A program made the position numbers and the translations under genes. Positions 14,553-22,264 of a stretch of 22,748 nt of DNA are shown piece by piece (within the stretch, counting starts at the first letter, position 1; every line of letters begins with the position of its first letter). The notes under the pieces were generated by a model. It searched no databases. It was not told the DNA's origin and saw nothing but the letters and a program-made list of their open reading frames with translations. Source of the DNA: a virus; IMG/VR virus record IMGVR_UViG_3300017786_000160, positions 1 to 22,748 of that record; one strand, given 5' to 3'.

Positions 14553-16135
14553 TTGTATATCCTAATTTGCCATTAATGATGAGCCCTGCAATGAGTGTTG
14601 CTATACTTAATGCTATTGGTAAACGTGAAGGATGTAAAGTAGAAGTTTTTGAGACAACACAGTATAGCAGTGAATTTAGCAATAAGCATATTAGACAAAG
14701 TGAAATGGGTGCAGTTCGTGCTAATAAAGATGACGAACTAAAAGATATGTTTTATGTTGCAGATCCTGATCGTATTATACCAGACTTTGTAGCACATGTT
14801 GAAAGTTTTAAACCTGATCTCATAATGATGAGTGTGCAAGAAGATGTGTACCGTATGGCATTAGAACTATTGGATAGTATTAAAGATAAAAATATACCTA
14901 ATATACTAGGCGGTGTACTTGTTATGAGTGATCCAGCACTTGTAATTAACAATCCACTAGTAGATCAAATATGTGTATACGAAGGAGAACGTGTTGCTGT
15001 AGATATGATAAACTGTATCAAAGCAGGAGAAACTACAAAGCATGTGCGTGGAACTTGGTATAGTGAGACAGATGGAATACACAAAAATTTAGCACAGCCA
15101 CTTGCAGATATTACTAAAGTAGTACCTGATTACACATGCTTTGAAGTAAAACGCTGGAACAGACCCATGGGCGGTCAGACATTTAATGCTGCAGTAAGCA
15201 TGGAGACATACAGAGGTTGTCCATACAACTGCACATATTGCAACAGTCCAAACACCCGTGACATAGCAAAGGTATACGAACTTGGCAATTTTATGCGTAG
15301 GAAAAGTGCTGACATTGTAGAGCGTGAACTAGCAGAATTTATCGAACTATATAATCCTGATCTAATAATGATACAGGATGATAGTTTTCTTGCCCGTCCT
15401 TCAAAAGAAATATTTGAATTTGCAGAAATGTGGGGCAAGTATAAGATACCATTTTGGATGAACACACGAATTGAAAACTGTAGATTAGAATACATGCAAG
15501 CACTAAAAGAAGCAGGTATGTATCGTGTTAGTTTAGGAATAGAAAGTGGTAACGCAGAGTACAGAGAAAACGTGCTAAAGCGTAAAGTAAAAAATGAAAA
15601 GTATGCAGAGTATTTAGGATATATTAACGAAAGCAATGTACCTTATGGATTAAATGTTATTGCAGGTATGCCCTATGAAACACGCGACATGGTATTAGAG
15701 ACTGCACAAATGGTACGAAATGCCAGAGGTTATGACAGTATCAACATAAGTATATTCCAGCCATACAGAGGGACTAAACTAAGACAAATAGCAGTAGACG
15801 CAGGCTTTATGGATGCAGATCATATAAATGGTTGGGAAAGCGGAGCAATAGGCGGTGGCTTTATGGATAGTTGGGCTCTTAAAATGCCTAAACCATATTT
15901 ACAACCTGAGGAACTAGCAGGACTTGTAAAGTGTTTTGCATTGTACAGTTACTTTGGCGATGAACGCTGGATAGAAATTGAAAGTGCAGAGACAGATGAC
16001 ACGCTTTACTTGCCCCTAATTGAAGAATACAAAGAACAATTCTTTGAGCCTATTCAACAAGGTGGTAATGAACGTATAGAAAAGTTTTGCGCAATGCATG
16101 ATCATACCAGCACATACCAATGGGAAGTAGCATGA
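14534..16135 (+). CDS. B12-binding-type radical SAM protein
   Basis: The 533-aa protein has a Rossmann-like N-terminal domain (LLIVYP at 5-10, then GGV at 126-128 and YEGE at 149-152) of the type that binds cobalamin in class B radical SAM methylases and BchE relatives. A radical SAM core follows with CPYNCTYC (C229, C233, C236) and a later LGIES segment typical of this group. The DxHxxG motif for base-off cobalamin is not seen at its expected place (MMSVQEDVYRMAL, 98-110), as in several relatives that bind without it. Possible reactions include methylation of unactivated carbons or ring chemistry. The start lies within the SGNH-like gene (19-base overlap). Confidence 0.78.
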   Translation: MRPRLLIVYPNLPLMMSPAMSVAILNAIGKREGCKVEVFETTQYSSEFSNKHIRQSEMGAVRANKDDELKDMFYVADPDRIIPDFVAHVESFKPDLIMMSVQEDVYRMALELLDSIKDKNIPNILGGVLVMSDPALVINNPLVDQICVYEGERVAVDMINCIKAGETTKHVRGTWYSETDGIHKNLAQPLADITKVVPDYTCFEVKRWNRPMGGQTFNAAVSMETYRGCPYNCTYCNSPNTRDIAKVYELGNFMRRKSADIVERELAEFIELYNPDLIMIQDDSFLARPSKEIFEFAEMWGKYKIPFWMNTRIENCRLEYMQALKEAGMYRVSLGIESGNAEYRENVLKRKVKNEKYAEYLGYINESNVPYGLNVIAGMPYETRDMVLETAQMVRNARGYDSINISIFQPYRGTKLRQIAVDAGFMDADHINGWESGAIGGGFMDSWALKMPKPYLQPEELAGLVKCFALYSYFGDERWIEIESAETDDTLYLPLIEEYKEQFFEPIQQGGNERIEKFCAMHDHTSTYQWEVA

Positions 16136-17061
16136 GAGTTGTAGCATTTAGACATCAGTACAACGGCAGTGGTCTTAGTGATATACAATTTACACATCCC
16201 GAATTAGAAATGGTGGATTGGATGGTAGAACCAAGACCACAAGCAGATCACTATATTCTAGTAAACATAGACTGTGAAAAGTTTAGAGAGGATCCAACAT
16301 ATAAATTTGTAATGAACAGTGGTAAGCCATATATGATTTTTGAAACTGCAGTGTTTAAACGTAATGCAAGAGCTGGAGATTGGAAAGACTGGCACTGGCG
16401 ACTAGGATGGTGGCACTTACTAGGCCCTGGTAAGTTTAATAATCACAACAGTCCTCCAGATAGGTGGAAAATGATAAAGCGCCAACAAGGTTTAGAGATA
16501 CATCCATGGCGTAGAGGGGGTAAACATATACTAATACCCCTACAAAAAAATAATGATAGCGTAACACAAACAATGATGGATCGTTATGGAAGTATGCGTG
16601 AGTGGTTAAACTACACTATAGATGAAATACGGAAAGTAACAGACAGACCTATTCTAATACGTCCTACAATTAAAACTGCCCTTTGGAGTTATTTAGAAGC
16701 AGCATTACGTCCAGATGTTTTTATAAGTGAAACATATAAAGATAATCCTAGTACAGATGGTACAAAGTTTACACGCAACATTGAGGGCGGACCTGGATTA
16801 ATTAACGAACTAAGAGATTCATGGGCAGTAGTAGGATACAATACTAGCACACTGTTTGAAAGTATAACTGATGGCATTCCTACAGTAAGCATGGATCCAG
16901 ATGCACTTACTGCTCCTATGAGTATACAGATAAAAGACATAGAAAACCCTCCACTAAATATAGACAGAACACAATGGCTATACGATATGTCATATATAAG
17001 TTGGACCATGGATGAGATACAAAGAGGCGTAGCCTGGGAGCATCTTCGAGGAAAGTATTAA
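16132..17061 (+). CDS. GT-B-like glycosyltransferase family protein (paralogue 2)
   Basis: The ATG at 16132 is chosen over one 12 bases earlier because it gives the ATGA coupling seen at other junctions. The 309-aa protein follows the same plan as the 9261-10088 product: PYMIFETAVF (66-75), PPDRW (108-112), GLEIHPWRRGGKHILIPLQ (120-138), TIDEIRKVTDRPILIRP (162-178), and a WAVVGYNTSTLFESITDGIPTV-like stretch (231-252). The C-terminal end (IENPPLNIDRTQWLYDMSYISWTMDEI) is shared with the 19553 product. It probably binds a nucleotide sugar, but the donor is unknown. The stop overlaps the next start (TAATG). Confidence 0.5.
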   Translation: MRVVAFRHQYNGSGLSDIQFTHPELEMVDWMVEPRPQADHYILVNIDCEKFREDPTYKFVMNSGKPYMIFETAVFKRNARAGDWKDWHWRLGWWHLLGPGKFNNHNSPPDRWKMIKRQQGLEIHPWRRGGKHILIPLQKNNDSVTQTMMDRYGSMREWLNYTIDEIRKVTDRPILIRPTIKTALWSYLEAALRPDVFISETYKDNPSTDGTKFTRNIEGGPGLINELRDSWAVVGYNTSTLFESITDGIPTVSMDPDALTAPMSIQIKDIENPPLNIDRTQWLYDMSYISWTMDEIQRGVAWEHLRGKY

Positions 17062-18026
17062 TGTTTGAAATCGACAGGGCAGTCATAGAAATTAATGGCG
17101 GATGTAACTATACATGTGCAATGTGCCCTCAAACTACACCTGAAGGAAAAACTGGCGCAAGAGGTAAATCATGGCTAAAGAAAATGCCATTGGATTTATT
17201 TGAGGAAGCAGTTAAACAGTGTGCCAGCGCAGGTGGTCTTAATGTAGTAAACTTGGAAGGCAGCGGCGAAGCAACGCTTAATGCTGACTTGCCACTGTAC
17301 ATTGAAATTGTAAAAAAGTATGGCGCAAAGGCTTATATATTCAGCAATGGATTTAAGATGCACAGCCAGTTTATGCGCGACTGTGTAGACGCTGGACTTG
17401 ACTTTTATAGATTTTCTATTATAGGATACAATAAAGAAAAATATCGTGAATGGATGAACAGTACAAACTTTGAAATTGTTGTTGATAATTTGCATAAAAT
17501 GCAGGAATATGTCCTAACATCAAATTCAAATACAGAAGTAGCAACATATCATTTAATACTAGACAATAATAACATAGACCATGAAGTAGCGCAGTATAGA
17601 AAAATAGTAGACAGTGCTGGTGTACACACTGAGATATGGAAAATGCACAACTGGAGTGGGGTATATAATCCAGACTATGACAGACAGGGTGCTAAAAAAA
17701 CTTGTGGTAGACCTTTTAGTCCAGACATTGTTATCCGTGCAGGCGGTTCAGACGGAAAGTTAGGTGCAGTACACCCTTGTTGTCAAGTATTAGGCAGAGA
17801 TGATGAAGCAGTGCTAGGGCATTTTAGTGAAATGACAGTTGAAGAAATAATGACTGGTGATCTATATGAAAAACTACGAGAGCAACATAGAACAGGCAAT
17901 TATCCTGACTTTTGTAAAGACTGCGACTTTCTTATTGACGATCCAGAAACACTAGTGTATACTAATAGCGGAAGAAGTGAGATGCATATGAATGGTACAA
18001 AATTTAGTCTCAATGATTACAGATAA
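17061..18026 (+). CDS. Radical SAM protein with C-terminal SPASM-like domain
   Basis: The 321-aa protein begins at once with a radical SAM motif CNYTCAMC (C15, C19, C22). LEGSGEATL (65-73) takes the place of GGEP. The C-terminal part has C215, C240, C241, C285 and C288 in a SPASM-type context (HPCC, then GHFSEMTVEEI, then FCKDC), which usually binds one or two auxiliary iron-sulfur clusters. Here the cluster domain is C-terminal, unlike the two proteins at 2700 and 4173. SPASM enzymes modify peptides, sugars (for example aminoglycoside dehydration or epimerisation) or cofactors. No peptide substrate is visible nearby, so a sugar or metabolite is more plausible. Confidence 0.82.
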   Translation: MFEIDRAVIEINGGCNYTCAMCPQTTPEGKTGARGKSWLKKMPLDLFEEAVKQCASAGGLNVVNLEGSGEATLNADLPLYIEIVKKYGAKAYIFSNGFKMHSQFMRDCVDAGLDFYRFSIIGYNKEKYREWMNSTNFEIVVDNLHKMQEYVLTSNSNTEVATYHLILDNNNIDHEVAQYRKIVDSAGVHTEIWKMHNWSGVYNPDYDRQGAKKTCGRPFSPDIVIRAGGSDGKLGAVHPCCQVLGRDDEAVLGHFSEMTVEEIMTGDLYEKLREQHRTGNYPDFCKDCDFLIDDPETLVYTNSGRSEMHMNGTKFSLNDYR

Positions 18027-18526
18027 TGTTTGATATACAAAAATTTACATATCCTTATGAACATCTCATAATTGATAATTTTTTTCCACAAAACATATTA
18101 GATAAGATACTTAATTTACCTAACCACGGCAAGCGTGTAATGCGTATTGAAGATCCTGAAATTTTTAATTACTTTGAGGATAATACAGGTATAGATTTTA
18201 TAAAAAAACATCTTACATACAATAAAAAAGAACCCAACGGCAGTAGTTATTGTGAGATTGCACGTTGCGAACCAGATCCTGACCGTGGATATATATATGG
18301 CATACATGATGAACACCTAAAAAAGAAAGTAAGTACAGTAGTATATATTGAACCACAGTACGGAAGCGGCACAATACTGTACAATGAACATAAAGAACTT
18401 GCAAAACTAGTTACATGGAAGCCAAATAGAGCATTTATATTTGTAGGTAAGCCAGGTGTGACATGGCATGATTATGGACACTGGGAACCACAAACAAGAG
18501 TAAGCGTAAACTATTTTATAAAGTAA
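18026..18526 (+). CDS. Small 2-oxoglutarate/Fe(II) oxygenase-like protein
   Basis: The 166-aa protein has a compact double-stranded beta-helix pattern. GIHDEH (92-97) offers H94 with E96 or D95 as the first iron ligands, followed by a KKVSTVVYIEP strand and GSGTILYN. VTWHDYGH gives the distal His (H148), and TRVSVNYF gives R158 for 2-oxoglutarate. The HxE or HD arrangement is less standard than the HxD in the 11004 product. It starts on the last base of the preceding gene (TAATG). Hydroxylation of a cassette intermediate is a possibility, not shown. Confidence 0.65.
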   Translation: MFDIQKFTYPYEHLIIDNFFPQNILDKILNLPNHGKRVMRIEDPEIFNYFEDNTGIDFIKKHLTYNKKEPNGSSYCEIARCEPDPDRGYIYGIHDEHLKKKVSTVVYIEPQYGSGTILYNEHKELAKLVTWKPNRAFIFVGKPGVTWHDYGHWEPQTRVSVNYFIK

Positions 18527-18534
18527 GGATATTA

Positions 18535-19593
18535 ATGCCTAAAATTTTATCATGGGATACATTGAATAAACCGCCCAATGGACCTGCATTTATTATAGGC
18601 GGAAGTCCTAGTGTTCTTGATGAGCCTCTACATTTACTATCTGGACATCGCGTTTATTTGTGTAATAAGTCTTGGAAAGCACTTGAAATGGGATTGCTTG
18701 AAAAGGCAAACGGATTATGTTACACTGGTTTAAGCAGTTATGAAGAGCATATAGATGAAATGAATCAGTATGGTCTTGCTAATATCCGTAAATTTTATAG
18801 TGATCTAATAGTAACTGGTGTTAAGCGTAGCACTTTTAAAGTTAAAGGAGATCCAAAAGAAGAAGTATTTGTTTTTCCAAAACGTGTTGCACAAAAAGAC
18901 GGTAGTAAAAATTTAAAGAATAATTTGTATTTGCCAAGTAGAATAGAAGATGGCATAGGTAAAACTGGCAGCGTGACACTGGACATGGCAGTGATATGTT
19001 ATCTAATGGGATTCAGAAACATATACTTATTAGGCATGGATTTAGATTATACTGCCGCACAGTACTACTTTTTTGAAGGTAATAGTTGGGATAGAAAAGT
19101 AAGCGAACCCACACTGCGTTTAGGTATCCACACTTGTATGTGTAATTTAGCAAAAGCAATGGGTGCAAAAGGCGTAAGTTTAAAAAATATAAGTTTAGGG
19201 TATAATCCAGAACTTTATGCAGAGCACACAGATCTTACAATTAATACAGATACTCTTCAAAATGTACTAGGCGGTTACATAAAACCAAAATCAATTGGCG
19301 TTATACATGGTGACTTTTATCCTTTGAATTATCATGACACTGATCAAATTGGTAATGCCCGCAAAAAATGTGACAAATTAATTGTAAGTTGCGCAAAGGA
19401 ATCCATGGTGCGTGTCATGGAACATGTCAGATTTGTTGATGGTGCAATATATTCTGCTACTGAACAACAAGCAGTAGATAACATTACTACACAATACCCT
19501 AAGGATAATATTAGACTATTTCACAGAGACGGAACTTTTACAGTATTTAAATATGGCGATGCTACACAGAAATCAAAACAATACAGACAGTAA
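18535..19593 (+). CDS. MptE/DUF115-like protein with nucleotidyltransferase-like tail
   Basis: Residues about 15-220 of the 352-aa protein resemble the MptE-like/DUF115 group. PAFIIGGSPSVLDE (17-30) is a phosphate-binding-like loop after a strand, TGSVTLDMAV (144-153) a helix start, and NIYLLGMDLDY (162-172) a strand with acidic residues. Members include archaeal 6-hydroxymethylpterin pyrophosphokinase and proteins linked to flagellin glycosylation with nonulosonic acids. Residues 252-345 recall a cytidylyltransferase domain: IGVIHGDFYPLNYH (254-267), then NARKKCDKLIVSC (274-286), then VRFVDG. The HxGH catalytic motif is not intact, so that part may be inactive. TAAGGA at 18524-18529 is the ribosome site. 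Confidence 0.6.
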   Translation: MPKILSWDTLNKPPNGPAFIIGGSPSVLDEPLHLLSGHRVYLCNKSWKALEMGLLEKANGLCYTGLSSYEEHIDEMNQYGLANIRKFYSDLIVTGVKRSTFKVKGDPKEEVFVFPKRVAQKDGSKNLKNNLYLPSRIEDGIGKTGSVTLDMAVICYLMGFRNIYLLGMDLDYTAAQYYFFEGNSWDRKVSEPTLRLGIHTCMCNLAKAMGAKGVSLKNISLGYNPELYAEHTDLTINTDTLQNVLGGYIKPKSIGVIHGDFYPLNYHDTDQIGNARKKCDKLIVSCAKESMVRVMEHVRFVDGAIYSATEQQAVDNITTQYPKDNIRLFHRDGTFTVFKYGDATQKSKQYRQ

Positions 19594-20326
19594 ATGCAAC
19601 TGGGTTATGGATAGTCTCAGCAAAGGCTGGACAGGATCCGAACACCACTTCTGGGGATTTATAAACGACAATGAGCAACAAATAAACACCCTTAAACAGC
19701 AAGGCACGGATTGGTACTTCTGGGATATGCCCTATCATGGACGCTGGAATGCACTATGGGAAGCAGTTAATCCAGATCAGGATTTTTATTGGCGTGCTAG
19801 TAAAAATAGTGTACACTATACGCACGTTAAGGATTATCCCAGTGACAGATTTAATACCTGGGGTGTTGAACCTAATCCCTATGGATCTGGTAGTAAAATA
19901 TTAATTTGTCCTAGCAGTGAAACAATGACACGTTGGACTACAGGTATGGATGTAAAAATGTGGGTGCAAATGATTACTATGGCACTACAAAAATACACAG
20001 ATAGATATATTGAAGTACGCTACAAACCTCGAGGCGGCGGTACTAGTGGACCAGCGGCTGCACTTATTCCTTTTGAAGAACAAGCACAGAATACTCACTG
20101 TGTGGTTACATGTATAAGTTTAGCAGCAATTGAGGCACAACTGTTGGGTATTCCAACCATATGTCATCCAAGTAGTTTTGCTGCAGATATAAGTAGTACT
20201 AAACTAGAAGAAATCGAAAATCCCAAACGTGTAGACACACAACAGTGGTTTAACAATCTTGCTTACAGTCAGTTTACACACAAGGAAATAGAATCAGGTT
20301 ACGCTCAAGAGGTTCTTAATGCCTAA
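19553..20326 (+). CDS. GT-B-like glycosyltransferase family protein (paralogue 3)
   Basis: The 257-aa protein starts 41 bases inside the previous gene; ATGs at 19553 and 19559 are both possible, and neither has a clear ribosome site. It is similar along most of its length to the next gene's product. WYFWDMPYH (54-62) matches YYYMDHAYF there, RASKN (81-85) matches RVTKN, KILICP (115-120) matches LILICP, and THCVVTCISLAAIEAQLLGIP (181-201) matches the corresponding HCVIAWNSMVALEATLAGIP. This points to a tandem duplication. The IEVRYKPR segment (153-160) fits a GT-B-type nucleotide-binding half. The shorter N-terminus may reflect loss during duplication. Confidence 0.5.
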   Translation: MAMLHRNQNNTDSKCNWVMDSLSKGWTGSEHHFWGFINDNEQQINTLKQQGTDWYFWDMPYHGRWNALWEAVNPDQDFYWRASKNSVHYTHVKDYPSDRFNTWGVEPNPYGSGSKILICPSSETMTRWTTGMDVKMWVQMITMALQKYTDRYIEVRYKPRGGGTSGPAAALIPFEEQAQNTHCVVTCISLAAIEAQLLGIPTICHPSSFAADISSTKLEEIENPKRVDTQQWFNNLAYSQFTHKEIESGYAQEVLNA

Positions 20327-21245
20327 AATTATTGTATACGATACTGGTAGACGTATGACTACAAAATTTACACTAGCATTTGCTAAGGGTATTGTAGAAC
20401 ATAACAATAGAACAGGCGGTTCTTGGGAAGTAAAGCACCGCAGTATAGACAATTATTTACAAGACGGAATTCCGCGCGATTATCGTGCAGGACATGATGC
20501 AGTTGCAACACTGGGTATACTTCGCGGCACAGGTCTGCTCCTTAAAGAGGCTCAGCAGCGCGGTTTTGATTACTACTACATGGATCATGCATATTTTAAT
20601 CCTGGTTATAGTGGAAAAGGCTGGATGCGTGTTACAAAAAATGATCATGCTTGTACATCAATACGAGAAACTACAAAGGATCGCTGGAACGGTTTTCATA
20701 AGCATCATGGTTATGCCACTAATTCCTGGCGTACAAATGCTGAAAGAGGTGGACTAATACTTATATGCCCTCCCACTCCTGCTATATGTTGGTACTATGA
20801 TCTAGATCTTGACTGGGGCGAACGTATAGCACAGCATTTAAAAGATAAAATGCCTGCTAGTGAACATCATAGGATAAAAATAAGACATAAGCCCAAAGAG
20901 CCCGTTGTTGATTCCCAGGGTAATTTAATTGAGTTGCGTGAATTTGCACAACAGGGAGATTTAAAAGAAGATCTTGCCAATGCGCATTGTGTTATTGCGT
21001 GGAATAGTATGGTAGCACTGGAAGCAACACTAGCAGGTATACCTGTTATTACAGGGCCACACAGTGCTTGTGTAAGAGTAAGTTTTGACATTAGTTTATT
21101 GGAGAAGCACCCTGTACCAGAGGAGTTTAATACTGAACCTCTTAATAGGAGTGCAATGTTATATTGGTTAGCAAATAACCAGTGGAAAATGAAAGAAATA
21201 GAAGATGGCACAGCATGGCGTATGCTACAGGAGAACTACAGTTGA
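20319..21245 (+). CDS. GT-B-like glycosyltransferase family protein (paralogue 4)
   Basis: The 308-aa protein is the longest of the adjacent pair. It has an N-terminal domain of about 140 residues (with YYYMDHAYF at 85-93 and RVTKNDHACTS at 104-114), then LILICPP (146-152), HRIKIRHKPK (184-193), and AHCVIAWNSMVALEA (222-236) followed by TLAGIPV. The C-terminal NNQWKMKEIEDGTAWRML motif matches the ends of the other family members. It overlaps the preceding gene by 8 bases and shares 4 bases (TTGA) with the next. The closest known fold guess is a GT-B enzyme acting on cell-surface polysaccharide. Confidence 0.52.
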   Translation: MPKIIVYDTGRRMTTKFTLAFAKGIVEHNNRTGGSWEVKHRSIDNYLQDGIPRDYRAGHDAVATLGILRGTGLLLKEAQQRGFDYYYMDHAYFNPGYSGKGWMRVTKNDHACTSIRETTKDRWNGFHKHHGYATNSWRTNAERGGLILICPPTPAICWYYDLDLDWGERIAQHLKDKMPASEHHRIKIRHKPKEPVVDSQGNLIELREFAQQGDLKEDLANAHCVIAWNSMVALEATLAGIPVITGPHSACVRVSFDISLLEKHPVPEEFNTEPLNRSAMLYWLANNQWKMKEIEDGTAWRMLQENYS

Positions 21246-22264
21246 GTGAAGAATTAGTAGAGATAGGATATAACTCTGTAGAAGAAATACCTGGCTTTGT
21301 ACAAAGACGACATGAACTTGGTCACATAGAAGAGTATATTAGTAATTACTTGGATACACCTAGTTATTGTTTGCAGATAATGGAAACAGGCGTTGCTGGC
21401 AAAGTTGCACGAGACGTAGACACTGGGGAACTGATAGGCGCATATGGCTGGAAGTGTGTCAAACATTTAGGAAAAGGCAAAGACGGTTTTACATTCTGGG
21501 GACACAAGTATGGAGATAATCCTAATGATCTACATATTGTAAAAGTTTTGACTGGATATGGAGAAAATTATCATAACCACACTGAGATATTCAATGCATT
21601 TATGAGAAAACTGTTTCATGCAAAAATGCATCGAAACACCATGTTAAGGGATTTTGCTTGTAAAGCAACACACACAACTTATAAATGTAAAAAACCTTAT
21701 ACAAATTTTCAACCTAAGGACATGCGTGAATTATACAGAGCACTAAGACAAGTTTGTACCATGAACAATTGGTGTATAATACATACTGGATTTGTATTTT
21801 GGGATCTCGGATATGGCAATGGTAGAAATTTTATGGTAGATCCCACAGATGGTAACAACTTGAAGTGGATAGACTATGGTGGTGCTGGCATGGTACGATG
21901 TCCTAGTTTTAGAGACTTGTATAAACAAGAAAAAGATATGCCTGAACTTACACTTAAAAATTCATGGCAACAACCACTTAAAGGCAAAGAAAATTTAGTT
22001 GAAGGCAACAGTGACTTTGTAATGTTACAGTTCCTACTTAACTATGAATTTCATACAAACCCAACAAGCACTGCAGATGTATGGGCGAGTATGCTACAAG
22101 TACGCAAAGATATTGTGCCAGAAATGAAAATAATGCTTCCGCATTATTTTCGCAGTAGGTTTGCAAATGAGGTTTTTGAACGATTTAATGATTTGGACTG
22201 GCTTGAAGCGTCAACATGGAAGCAACTTGGCAAGTATATAGAATCAGATTGGCAAAACAAGTAA
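21242..22264 (+). CDS. Kinase-like protein with intact catalytic loop
   Basis: The TTG start at 21242 is preferred: it forms a TTGA overlap with the previous stop and has AGGAG (21229-21233) 8 bases ahead. An in-frame GTG 60 bases earlier would put the first 20 codons inside the neighbour. The 340-aa protein has a Gly-rich loop HLGKGKDGF (75-83), a likely ATP-binding Lys (IVKVL, K101), a catalytic loop HTGFVFWDLGYGN (181-193) with D188 and N193 in the spacing of HRDxxxxN, and WIDYGGAG (209-216) in place of DFG. This suggests an active kinase for sugars, lipids or proteins, in contrast to the 11777 fusion. The stop overlaps the next start (TAATG). Confidence 0.6.
   Translation: MSEELVEIGYNSVEEIPGFVQRRHELGHIEEYISNYLDTPSYCLQIMETGVAGKVARDVDTGELIGAYGWKCVKHLGKGKDGFTFWGHKYGDNPNDLHIVKVLTGYGENYHNHTEIFNAFMRKLFHAKMHRNTMLRDFACKATHTTYKCKKPYTNFQPKDMRELYRALRQVCTMNNWCIIHTGFVFWDLGYGNGRNFMVDPTDGNNLKWIDYGGAGMVRCPSFRDLYKQEKDMPELTLKNSWQQPLKGKENLVEGNSDFVMLQFLLNYEFHTNPTSTADVWASMLQVRKDIVPEMKIMLPHYFRSRFANEVFERFNDLDWLEASTWKQLGKYIESDWQNK

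Noticed and set aside
15175-15636. 153-codon open frame on the minus strand
   Set aside because: It lies wholly inside the B12-type radical SAM gene, has no recognisable motif, and reads as the antisense of a well-supported protein.
11004-18526. Idea that radical SAM, methyltransferase and oxygenase genes make a modified peptide (RiPP)
   Set aside because: No short precursor-like gene, leader peptide, protease or exporter was seen in the cassette; the glycosyltransferase content fits a glycan or metabolite better.
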